The position numbers and the translations under genes were made by a program. From Capniomyces stellatus (Eukaryota; Kickxellomycota; Harpellomycetes; Harpellales; Legeriomycetaceae): DNA of 64,000 nt. The notes below the pieces were generated by a model that was not told the DNA's origin, searched no databases, and saw only the letters and a list, made by a program, of their open reading frames with translations. Position 1 is the first letter of the stretch, and every line of letters begins with the position of its first letter. Positions 33,601 to 43,590 of this stretch are shown piece after piece. The stretch covers positions 466,832-530,831 of the forward strand of contig LUVW01000006.1 in the NCBI GenBank assembly GCA_001661515.1. The letters are read 5' to 3'.

Positions 33601-36304
33601 TGTGGCCGCCTTCTTTATTGTTCAGTCTACTCTATCGTTTTCATGTTTGTTAGTTTTGGAATCTTTAAATACCTGACCATCTTTCTGTTTTTTTTATAAA
33701 CCAAATCTATTTACTCATACATTTATCCTTACCTTTTATTTTACGCGTACTGTTTAACAAAAGGCACTGACTTATAACACCCAATTTTCCCTTTTTTTTA
33801 GCCTCAAACACGAACCAATATATTTTTTTTATGTGTGCAAGCTCGGGAAAATAATTCTTATTAAATTTGAATTGTCCTTTCACTTATTCCACGACTCGTC
33901 TGATTGTTTGTATGTTCTACTCTGGTATTGTATGATATTGTATGTTATTTCTTGCTATTGCTATTGAAATTGCTATTGCTGTTTTGTTTTGGTTGTGATA
34001 AGCAAAATCCGAACTCGCTTTAATCTATATTCGATCAATATATGCTCCAGGTTAAAATTTTTTACTGTAGCTTTGAATTATTATTGAATTCTAATACCGT
34101 GCCTTTTTAATTGTTCATCGTTTTTATTTCTTTTTTTATTATTGAAATTTGTTAATCGTTGTTACTTTTATTTTTCTTGTATTTTCGTCTATTTCGTTTT
34201 TATGCAAATTTATCACCAATGTTATCGATTTATAGTTCCGTTTCTTTTGTTAACGATTAATTGAATGTTAAATTAATCACGTTAATTTTAGTCGCATTTG
34301 TTTTGTTTTCGTTTTTCCAGCTAGTATGTTTTGTCCTTTCAAATGTTTCCACTGCGTATTTCAAGTACTCAACACCAGTAAACGCATTTACCAAACTCTC
34401 GTGTTAGTTACTACAAGTACGCCAACGCTCGTACTAAAACGATCTTGTTGAACATCGATCAGTTTTAATATAATGTATCAATCTGAATCCTGCACTGGAC
34501 CAAACTAAAATACTAGCACGCGTTTATTAGTTTGTATACCCTTTCCACATAGCTTATATACATCTAATAAGTGCTACCACTTACCCATTACCTTTATTAT
34601 TTGTGTTATTTAAATGATATTCGTTTATACCTGAAACTAGGAATTGAAAATAATTATATACGTCTTTGCCAACTAGTGCAGTTTTTTTTTTTAAAAAAAA
34701 ATACGAAATAGTAGCACTAACACGAAATTCAGCTCAAAAGCCCGCGTCAGTTTTGTACGAGTTGTTGGCTATAAAACCTTTAGATTGATTTTGAGAGGTT
34801 TCTACTCTAACCACACTCACACTGTACCAATATTCCTTGTTTATTCTTTACATTACCCTGCTTGGTTTGGCACTTTTGATTTAGTGGCTGGATTCGGTAT
34901 TGGGTTTAGTCAAGCTCATTGTTTGACATAAAACATTTCACCAAGGAAAATGCACCAGTAGAGTCAAATTGTCATGATGCACTGAATTGTTCCATAGTAG
35001 AATGTCTGATATTTAGCCCTGACTTTATCATCTTTTCCACCCTTATGAAAACGGTCGAGTGAGTATACAATACCTAGGATTAACAAGTGTTGTTTAGGCT
35101 CGATATTATCAACGCAATTTTATAACAAAAAGTCGATTCAAAACTTCAATGAAAAAAAAGTCGGCCCAAATAGAGTACGACTCCAGGAGTAAATTGCAAT
35201 TCTGATAATTATAAAGGAGAAATAAAATGGCTATTTTAACTTGAACAAACAGCTTTACTCGTCAGCACACTAAACCAAAAGTACATGGCTTAAATCACTG
35301 CTACCACTATCATTTGCCCAATATTTGGAATTTTCACATATCGATGAGCATACAATTGGCCTATCCACACCCTTGGTTTGAGCATATTTTTACCAAGTAA
35401 GCTAAACTAGAACCAAATATGGAGTTGTGATTGTTTAGTACCATGGTGCAACTGTTAAGATAAATATGCTTTATCTCCAATTTTAGACGCGATAGAAATT
35501 CATAAACGAACAATACTATGCAACTATTAATATGTTTACTCACCAAACTGCCTATAAATTAATACGCAAACAACAATCAAACAAGGTATACAGTGCTAGA
35601 GACCAAGCTAAATTTAGATCAATATTCAATATTTAGAACTGAATTCGATGTTGAGTATTTGCAGTTGAAAAGTATACTTAATTGATTGACAAATACGCAA
35701 ACAGACAGGTAGGAGAATAGTTCTTTTTTTGAAATCAAGTGGAAGGGCCATTTGAACGTGCATCTACCAAGGGCCACGTACTCTTTTAGCCATACAAAAA
35801 ACAGACAGGGGTATTCTGTATGCGTTTGTGTATTTAAATGAATGCTGGGTTATATAATGTTACTTTAATGTTATTTTTAAATGTTCTATGACGTTTATTA
35901 CTAGCATAAACAGCATATCAAAGAGTCGGTCAGTGGTCTTTCCAATGGATAGCTGTACCGAGAAAGTGAATTGATGGGGGAAACTAGAAAAACGCTTAAA
36001 TGAATAACATGACTGTCAAGGTTTAACTTGTAAATGTGTTTATAGAATTGGGACAGCTTTGATGTCCAATTGCAAATATAAATATAGTCGAGTGTAGCTA
36101 TGTACTCGCTGATTTATATTTCAGACATACAACCAGAATCAGACCTATATTATATATTTTACAACACTTGATATAACAGTTATTGTGTTTTAAACAACAG
36201 ATACCGTTAAAAAAGACATCAGTATAGTGAATCACAGCATCTAAGTCAACTGGGAATAAAATAACCATTTTATAGTAGGCTGTATAAACTGAATCGCAGA
36301 AAAA
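33601..36304. other. AT-rich intergenic region
   Basis: Divergent upstream space between SET2 (-) and the velvet gene (+), 2.7 kb. No gene recognised and no repeat of note beyond A/T homopolymers. Confidence 0.6.
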
Positions 36305-36940
36305 ATGGATGTAAATGTTTTAGGAGAGGATCATGTGTACGAGTTGGATATCCTGCAACAGCCTAGTTATGGAGCTGTACACAACCCAACAACCAGGACT
36401 AACCCCTCAGTAGAACCACCTCCTGTTATAACGCTGAGATGTAAGAACCACACTGACTGTAAAAGTCTGTTTTCACCAAACAGCGACGAGTACATTATCT
36501 ACACTAGTCTTGTAGGCGCAGATGGCAACACCATACTAGACAACGTAGAAAGAGACCAGACATCAACTTCCACATTTTCGCTGGGATTAGGATATTACAA
36601 TTCCGAACCCGTAAAGGTGCTTCTGGGAAACCTTTCTGCAAGCAGTTTTAGGCTAAAAATGGCAAACAGCGAATACCGGCTGTGCTTTGCGCTTCCTTAT
36701 TTGTTTGTTAACACTGCTGGTGACTATAGGTTAAAGTTTTCTTTGATTCGGATACCAAACCACAGTGTTGGTGATGACCATCCGGCCTCATCAAATATTG
36801 AGCACTCTGTGATATCAGACACAATCAAGGTGTTCTCCGAGGAGCAGTACCCGGGGCTAAACGAATCGACAGATCTGTCAAAGGCACTTGCAGAACAAGG
36901 CATTCGAATTCCGATCAGGAATAAGAGCAGAAAAGGATAG
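36305..36940 (+). CDS. velvet-domain regulatory protein
   Basis: 211 residues, one exon. Almost the whole protein is a velvet domain: the N-terminal YELDILQQP, the Pro-rich PPPVITL, a central VLLGNLSASSFRL/LCFALPYLFV strand region, GDYRLKFSL, and the C-terminal signature FSEEQYPGLNESTDLSKALA followed by EQGIRIPIRNKSRKG. Velvet proteins are fungal transcription factors with a Rel-like fold that form homo- or heterodimers and couple development with metabolism. It lacks the long extensions of VeA and the insertion of VelB, so the specific subclass is not assigned. Confidence 0.93.
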   Translation: MDVNVLGEDHVYELDILQQPSYGAVHNPTTRTNPSVEPPPVITLRCKNHTDCKSLFSPNSDEYIIYTSLVGADGNTILDNVERDQTSTSTFSLGLGYYNSEPVKVLLGNLSASSFRLKMANSEYRLCFALPYLFVNTAGDYRLKFSLIRIPNHSVGDDHPASSNIEHSVISDTIKVFSEEQYPGLNESTDLSKALAEQGIRIPIRNKSRKG

Positions 36941-37624
36941 TTGCTGTGCCGTTTATTATTATTATTATTTTGGTTATCAGTACTGGTAGCCAGTTTAAAA
37001 AGTTTTATTTTAAATTGAAAATTGGTTTACCAACTTGGACAATGATTTAATTGATAACGGTGTTATGTTTTGTGTCTTGGCTACTGTATTTTTAAATGGT
37101 ATACATTTTGTGATTTTTTAACATTTCTGAACACCATTCTTTAAAATACACCTTTCTTTTAAAAGGCCAACCCAGTAATAAGTCAATACTAATACCAATA
37201 TCAATACTAACACATTACTTGCGAATATTATAAAAACACAATATTTGGTATTGGAAGCACCATAATAATCCATAGACAGTTAATTGTACAAACAGGTCAT
37301 CGTGTTATGGTAGAGTAGTGTATATAAAAGAAGCTATGAAAGCGTTCACGGGTGTACCTGAGTTGGATAGTGTACCTACTATTTACTTTGTCATATATTT
37401 ATTGGCAATGCTTCAGATTTATACTCCAGAATTTTGTATAACCTCATGGCGCATATATTTTTTATATGTGGTAAATTCCAAGCTGTATGATTTCAAAGTA
37501 AAAATATTATGGCAAACTTATATTCAAACATCATTAAACAAATTGGTATGGCAAAAACGAGAATGGATGCTATTACACTGTATTTGATATTCAAACGCTT
37601 TTAATGATGGTTTATGTTTACTTT
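36941..37624. other. intergenic
   Basis: 3' flank of the velvet gene up to the start of the shared protease upstream block. An AT-rich 89-codon open frame at 37318-37587 shows no recognisable feature and is not called. Confidence 0.5.
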
Positions 37625-38347
37625 TTTTTTGATTCGAGTTACTTGATGGTATGTGATTCTTATTATAATCCCGTGTAATTTAGTTTTGTACACACTTTTC
37701 TATTACCAAATCTGCAGTTTAGTACCAAGTTTCTTGTTCTTTACCAAACCGTTTCACCAAATATTTGATCCATTCATAATTAATGTTCAAATTGGCGTTC
37801 CAATAACGAAAAATAGAAGAAAAGTAGAATGGGAATTGGTACTACTTGCTTTCTTATTTTCCGTATCATTTTTTTTGCTTTTTCAAACACAAACAATGGT
37901 TGGCGAAAACAAAGTAGCTGTTTATAAACAACGACGTAGCATTCATGGTGTCACATATACCAATAATATTGATGCTGACAAGTATAAATATAAGCTAAAA
38001 TCCACTACAAACCACTTCAGACCACTTCAGAGTATGGATACTTATGACAAACTACTAAAGAGTATGAATACATACCACAATATACCACAATATACCACAA
38101 TATACCACAAACCGCAAACCACAAACAAATATGATACAAAACTTTGGCCTTCGCTTTCTGCTTTTCCCATCTCAGTTGTGGTATAAATAGAGCAAGGTTG
38201 GGCCAGCTCATTTGATTCCTCATATTCATCCGGAATAAATAGCAATCAAATAAACATCCAAATATCTAAACCAAAACCAAAACCAAAACCAAAACCAAAA
38301 CCAAAACCAAAACCAAAACCAAAACCAAAACCAAATTTTTTGCAACA
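37625..38347 (+). promoter_or_regulatory. protease upstream cassette, copy 3
   Basis: Near-identical to copy 1 over about 700 bp. It has three TATACCACAA 10-mers (38081-38110) instead of four, TATAAATAG at 38182-38190 and ten CCAAAA units before the ATG at 38348. Confidence 0.75.
38271..38335 (+). repeat. (CCAAAA)n tract before the protease ATG, copy 3
   Basis: Ten full hexamers plus CCAAA. Confidence 0.9.
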
Positions 38348-38586
38348 ATGAAGATCGGCTCAACTTTTATCCTGACCAACCTGGCACTGGCCGCAAGCTA
38401 TGTCACCGAGAATGACCACGGGACTGCATCCAACAACGGTCCATCCCTTGATGTTGGTTCTGAGTCTGTGGTGGACCTGAACGATGTGGGCACAGACACG
38501 GACTATAATGACGGATCTGGCCGCGTGTACAAACGGCTGGTTGGCGGCAGAAAAATTGACATTTCAGAACTGCCATACATGGTTTC
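38348..38586 (+). CDS. S1 protease 5' fragment cut by an assembly gap
   Basis: Signal peptide, propeptide and activation site up to the codons for PYMV. A single N at 38587 follows, after which sequence restarts inside another upstream cassette. I see no differences from 38874-39112. It is either the 5' end of a further tandem copy or the overlapping end of a contig joined without merging. It should not be counted as a separate gene without checking. Confidence 0.7.
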
Positions 38587-38587
38587 N

Positions 38588-38873
38588 ATACCACAATATA
38601 CCACAATATACCACAATATACCACAATATACCACAAACCGCAAACCACAAACAAATATGATACAAAACTTTGGCCTTCGCTTTCTGCTTTTCCCATCTCA
38701 GTTGTGGTATAAATAGAGCAAGGTTGGGCCAGCTCATTTGATTCCTCATATTCATCCGGAATAAATAGCAATCAAATAAACATCCAAATATCTAAACCAA
38801 AACCAAAACCAAAACCAAAACCAAAACCAAAACCAAAACCAAAACCAAAACCAAAACCAAATTTTTTGCAACA
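38588..38873 (+). promoter_or_regulatory. protease upstream cassette, copy 4 (5' end missing)
   Basis: It begins after the N inside the 10-mer repeat array with at least four units, against three in copy 3. TATAAATAG is at 38708-38716. The tract and leader are otherwise like copy 3. Confidence 0.75.
38797..38861 (+). repeat. (CCAAAA)n tract before the protease ATG, copy 4
   Basis: Ten full hexamers plus CCAAA. Confidence 0.9.
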
Positions 38874-40127
38874 ATGAAGATCGGCTCAACTTTTATCCTG
38901 ACCAACCTGGCACTGGCCGCAAGCTATGTCACCGAGAATGACCACGGGACTGCATCCAACAACGGTCCATCCCTTGATGTTGGTTCTGAGTCTGTGGTGG
39001 ACCTGAACGATGTGGGCACAGACACGGACTATAATGACGGATCTGGCCGCGTGTACAAACGGCTGGTTGGCGGCAGAAAAATTGACATTTCAGAACTGCC
39101 ATACATGGTTTCTATTGGTATCAAAACCAGAGATTCCGATCTTCAAATCAAGAGTTTATGCAGTGGGTCATTGGTGGCAGGAGGGTACATTCTTACATCT
39201 GCCCACTGCTTTGATAAGGAACGTTCAGATTTGACAAAGTATGAAATCAAAATATCAATGGGTTCTGTGCAGCAATATGAAAAGGGATCTAACCGATATA
39301 GCATCAGCAGTGTTGCCATACACCCCGATCATGAAAGTATTTTGAATGACGATGATGTTGCGCTGTTGAAGATTGAAGGCGAAGAGTACAAAGAACTGAA
39401 CATAGAACCAGCCAAAATATATGGTGCTAGTATCAAATATCCAACCGAGGCAAATGTTGTTGGTTGGGGAAGAACCCGTTTGGCTGGTTCAAAAATATAT
39501 GTTAAGGAACTGGAATCAATAGACGTTGAGCTGCTTGATCCGCAGACTATATCGAACTATTTTGATTGTAACATGAACACCAAACCTAATATGATGTACT
39601 ACTACAACAAAGATGGTAAAATGGCGGATTACAAAGACTCTGGGGGGGCGGTTTATTTACCTGGCAATGGAAACGCGATTGTTGGAATATCATCGTATGG
39701 CGCTGTTTGTGGGACCAAAAATGGACTCCAAATCCCAAGGCCCGATAGCATAACCCAAAAAGCACGACATGTAAAAGCTAATACAAGGGCGATAGACTAT
39801 GTGGAATGGGTCCAGAGTATCACTGGTGCTATTTTAGAAGATTTGGTTGATGATGTTGGTAGCTACAAGTTGTGGAAAGATGATACCGATAAGCGCGAAA
39901 TGGAAAAGGGCATACTTGATACGCTGGATTATTACTCCCAAGAATGGGAATCCAGTACAAATACTAAAGTCGAGAGGAGGTTCGCGTTGATGCTTTCCAA
40001 AAAGATAGATTTGATAGCAACGCATTTGAAGCAGGTTTTGACTAAAGTGAAGCCAAATACCTATGAAAATTATAACACGCGATTTAAAAAAAGCTATATT
40101 TTAGTAACCGATTCATATCCGGTCTGA
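38874..40127 (+). CDS. secreted S1-family serine protease, intact triad, truncated tail
   Basis: 417 residues. Signal peptide, acidic propeptide and KR-LVGG activation site as in the 17833 copy. The triad His111 (LTSAHCF), Asp161 (DDDVALLKI) and Ser256 (YKDSGGAV) is complete. The residue before the serine motif is Lys instead of Gly. The specificity position equivalent to trypsin Asp189 is Met, so trypsin-like Arg/Lys preference is not expected. The helical C-terminal tail stops early at VTDSYPV because of a one-base frameshift relative to the 540-residue paralogue. Tail sequence continues in another frame up to an in-frame TAA. The protease domain itself is complete, so it may still be functional. 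Confidence 0.9.
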   Translation: MKIGSTFILTNLALAASYVTENDHGTASNNGPSLDVGSESVVDLNDVGTDTDYNDGSGRVYKRLVGGRKIDISELPYMVSIGIKTRDSDLQIKSLCSGSLVAGGYILTSAHCFDKERSDLTKYEIKISMGSVQQYEKGSNRYSISSVAIHPDHESILNDDDVALLKIEGEEYKELNIEPAKIYGASIKYPTEANVVGWGRTRLAGSKIYVKELESIDVELLDPQTISNYFDCNMNTKPNMMYYYNKDGKMADYKDSGGAVYLPGNGNAIVGISSYGAVCGTKNGLQIPRPDSITQKARHVKANTRAIDYVEWVQSITGAILEDLVDDVGSYKLWKDDTDKREMEKGILDTLDYYSQEWESSTNTKVERRFALMLSKKIDLIATHLKQVLTKVKPNTYENYNTRFKKSYILVTDSYPV

Positions 40128-40440
40128 TATCAAATGAGTTCAAGACAGAATTAGGCAAAACAACATCAATGCTAAACTCTCCCATTAACTAAATGCTTAA
40201 TCGAAACGGGGACAGGAACCTGAAGGTATTGGCATCGGCAGCTAAAAGCAAAAAGTTGAACTTGGACAGAATAGCTAAAAGCATGGATAGCAAGTACAAA
40301 CTCATACACGTAAAGCTGGCCGAAAGGCTAACAAAAAGTATTGCAGAAAAGTGCGATAACATGCTTATACTGACAAGAGGTGACCTAGAGACATCGTTTA
40401 GGATTGTTTTAAAGAGGTTTGGAGGTGGTAGTGGCAAAAC
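40128..40440 (+). pseudogene. out-of-frame protease tail, first copy
   Basis: After the frameshift, another frame reads SNEFKTELGKTTSMLNSPIN, a TAA, then MLNRNGDRNLKVLASAAK, which aligns with the C-terminal tail of the 540-residue homologue. It is cut at the N at 40441 just before the C-terminus. I found no intron that would remove the stop and restore the frame. Confidence 0.7.
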
Positions 40441-40441
40441 A

Positions 40442-41197
40442 NCCAAGGCCCGATAGCATAACCCAAAAAGCACGACATGTAAAAGCTAATACAAGGGCGA
40501 TAGACTATGTGGAATGGGTCCAGAGTATCACTGGTGCTATTTTAGAAGATTTGGTTGATGATGTTGGTAGCTACAAGTTGTGGAAAGATGATACCGATAA
40601 GCGCGAAATGGAAAAGGGCATACTTGATACGCTGGATTATTACTCCCAAGAATGGGAATCCAGTACAAATACTAAAGTCGAGAGGAGGTTCGCGTTGATG
40701 CTTTCCAAAAAGATAGATTTGATAGCAACGCATTTGAAGCAGGTTTTGACTAAAGTGAAGCCAAATACCTATGAAAATTATAACACGCGATTTAAAAAAA
40801 GCTATATTTTAGTAACCGATTCATATCCGGTCTGATATCAAATGAGTTCAAGACAGAATTAGGCAAAACAACATCAATGCTAAACTCTCCCATTAACTAA
40901 ATGCTTAATCGAAACGGGGACAGGAACCTGAAGGTATTGGCATCGGCAGCTAAAAGCAAAAAGTTGAACTTGGACAGAATAGCTAAAAGCATGGATAGCA
41001 AGTACAAACTCATACACGTAGAGCTGGCCGAAAGGCTAACAAAAAGTATTGCAGAAAAGTGCGATAGCGTGCTTTTACTGACAAAATATGACCTAGAGAC
41101 ATCGTTTAGGATTGTTTTAAAGAGGTTTGGAGGTGGTAGTGGCAAAACAAGGCTGGCGAACAAGCTTAAAACCAGACTGATATCAAAACTTAAATAG
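40442..41197 (+). pseudogene. second copy of protease C-terminal region with the same frameshift and stop
   Basis: It starts abruptly after the N inside the codons for PRPDSITQKARHVKANTRAI and repeats 39736-40440 almost exactly, including the frameshift and TAA. It ends with LANKLKTRLISKLK and a stop at 41195-41197, which completes the tail. Most differences from the first copy are clustered in the last 130 bp (for example KLAERL/ELAERL, NMLILTRGD/SVLLLTKYD). Either a tandem duplicate or an unmerged overlapping contig from a diverged copy. Confidence 0.7.
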
Positions 41198-42138
41198 GAA
41201 TAGCTTCTATTCATCCTGGGATTTATAAATAAAAGTTCTGTAAATACCATGTTTTTTAATTAGAAGTATGAGCAAACTAATTTTGCAACTTATTTTTAGT
41301 TATATTATCAAGTTTAGGTTTGAATCTTTAATTTTATCCTAACCAGACATGCGCAACTTTCACATGATTTTTCTCAAATCCATCAAAAACATGCATCGAT
41401 TACAAGTTAGGAGTTGGGAGGGGTGATGATATCTATGTTGTAGCGTGTATATGCCTGTTTGTACCAATCGTTGTTTATGATAATGTTCATCGATGTATTG
41501 CTGTGTATTTCTGCAATTATTAACCAAGTTGTTTTCATATTTTTGTTTGTGTTGTAGCTTGAATTCAAGAATCAACAAATAATTCTAGTAATAGCACATT
41601 TAAACTGGTTTTGGTGATTTGTGATTGGTGGTTCTAAAAGCTAAACAAGTCTTCAATATGTTATTTTTTGATATATCATCACAACAATGTTATCGCCAAC
41701 ACTATTTGTAAGAACGAATATATCGTTGTGTGTGGTAGGTCAGACTGCATCAAAATATGTCGTATAAATTTCTGGGCTATAAGATACCAACACCAACAAA
41801 CTACAATGTATGTAGTTACTTTGGTTTGTTTATTTGTCGCTATCAGGGGGTTGTTGGAATTATCGATTTTCGATGTCATTATTGCGCTGATATTATGCTT
41901 TAAATGGTAACAGTGGTAATATTACCTATTATTATACAAACAAAAATGCAGCATTTTTAATAAAATTCGGTGTCCAAGTTGTGGGAGATTGCTTGGATAC
42001 ACTAGCTGAGTGATAAGTAGTAGGGTCGCATTGGCGACGCAAATGTATAAATAACAGGATTGAGGCCAAGACTCTTTTTTTAAAAAAAAATCATAGTCTA
42101 AATAAAAGTAGCTGGTAAACCAAATACTTACAAGCCAG
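41198..42138. other. intergenic
   Basis: AT-rich 3' flank of the protease cluster and promoter region of the next gene. No gene recognised. Confidence 0.5.
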
Positions 42139-43093
42139 ATGGTAGAAATGTCTTTCAGAATTCAAATCACACAGAGCAACCCATTGTGTAAAGCTACAGG
42201 TCCAAGCACACTGTAAGTACTAATCATGACTTAGTATTGATACACAAAATTGTACATATTTGCTCTCTTTGCGGTGATTGTGAGTATATTTATCCATATT
42301 CAAAACAAAGTAGCTGAATACCAAAGCAACAGTCATCATATTGTCCACTCTACCAGAAAAGCAGCACGGCTTGATTGAGTCCAATTCTGTGCTATATAGA
42401 TAATGGCATGGTGAAACTAGAAGTGTGTATTTCACAACCTAAATGTAAATAGGAGTACAATGGATATTAGAGGAGACGCAGATTCGGCAACTGTTGAACG
42501 TATTTTTCTATCATCAGATAAAATGAACCACGTAACCGGCAACGTGAACAAGTAAGCACACTGAGTCCAAACTAGCAGCGTATTAACTTTATACTCTTAA
42601 ACTTTTTACTCTGATCAAGACATTTAATAGACTGTTTGACCTATCGTTTACAAAAGAGAGAATATTGAAATGATAATGAGGATCATAAGCGCCATAAGAA
42701 AGCTGCCCAAATTTGACACCCCGCTTCCCTACGATGTGTATGAGAAGAGCATTTCGATTGTAATTTTTCAAGAGAACAGGCTGGTCTGGGCATATGGTAA
42801 TACATCCTTAAACCACTTGCAAATATTTGTAGGACTAGTTGAAAGTATATCGGCTATCAACTGACATTTGGATTTTCTAATTCTCCCCAGGAGTAGAAGA
42901 GGACTATGTTGGTCATATAGGACATCACTATATAATATCAAAGTCGGAGAAAAAGACGTTTAGCAAAGAGATAAATGATTTGAGTAGGATAGGAATATTG
43001 TCTTGTGGCAAGCGCACAAAGCCAGAGTTTGACTGCTACCCCGATGTCGAAATAGGATCCTGTACTTTATTAGTTAGTAGACCTATTGCATAG
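42139..43093 (+). CDS. small conserved-looking protein of unknown function, four exons
   Basis: Exons 42139-42212, 42453-42551, 42657-42796 and 42891-43093 join in frame to 171 residues. Donors are GTAAGT, GTAAGC and GTAATA, and the last acceptor is TTCTCCCCAG. The product begins MVEMSFRIQITQSNP and ends GSCTLLVSRPIA. A shorter model starting at the ATG at 42460 (144 residues) is also possible, because exon 1 rests only on splice-site quality and frame. It looks like a compact alpha/beta protein (SISIVIFQENRLVWAYG strand-like region, then GHIGHHYIISK). I do not recognise it. It is convergent with CMC4, 300 bp away. Confidence 0.6.
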
Positions 43094-43395
43094 CCATCAT
43101 TTCTGTATACGCCTGTTTTTGTATAAATAGCAAAATCACAAGTCAACATGAATTAAACTTAGCAAATGGCCAAATGTGGTTGTAATAGTAAATTTCCAAG
43201 TTGATTTTCTCTTTAGAATCGAAAAAAAGATGAAAAAAAGATAATAATTAAGTTTCAATAAAAAAATAAAATAAGTATGGATATTGTACATGCATTTATC
43301 AAACCAAATCGGTGGTGAAAAGAAAGAGAAAAGCCTCCAGGTTCTGCCAGAGGTCGGGTTGCTAAATAAGTGTTACGTTGGGTGGAGCAAAAGTT
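43094..43395. other. short convergent intergenic region
   Basis: Shared 3' flank of two convergent genes. A-rich, nothing else seen. Confidence 0.6.
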
Positions 43396-43590
43396 TTACT
43401 GAATGCTAATTTCGATTTTTTGATCTGGACAGCAATCGGATTTTTTTCCTTTGAGTTGGATTCGAGTGCAGCATTCCGAAAGTCGGGATATCTCCTCATG
43501 ACAAAAACTTTCTTGGAAATCGTTCTCTTTAAGGCATTCCTGGATTGCACAGGCAAATTTCCTACAGGGCTGAGTCTTCTTTTTTGACAT
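43396..43590 (-). CDS. CMC4: Cmc4-like twin CX9C mitochondrial intermembrane-space protein
   Basis: 64 residues, single exon. It has PCRKFACAIQEC and, after a short loop, CHEEISRLSECC, giving two CX9C helices, then a CC pair near the C-terminus (DCCPDQ). The ACAIQ-C phrase and Cys pattern match yeast Cmc4 closely. Such proteins are imported and oxidatively folded by the Mia40 relay. Cmc4's exact job is not settled. Length fits the family (about 70 residues). Confidence 0.88.
   Translation of the reverse strand: MSKKKTQPCRKFACAIQECLKENDFQESFCHEEISRLSECCTRIQLKGKKSDCCPDQKIEISIQ

Noticed and set aside
37318..37587. 89-codon frame with hydrophobic stretches
   Set aside because: AT-rich composition, no homology recognised, no splice partner.
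40104..40178. Possible intron that would repair the protease tail frame
   Set aside because: The GTAACC donor is weak, and none of the acceptors I tried both skips the TAA and keeps the downstream frame.
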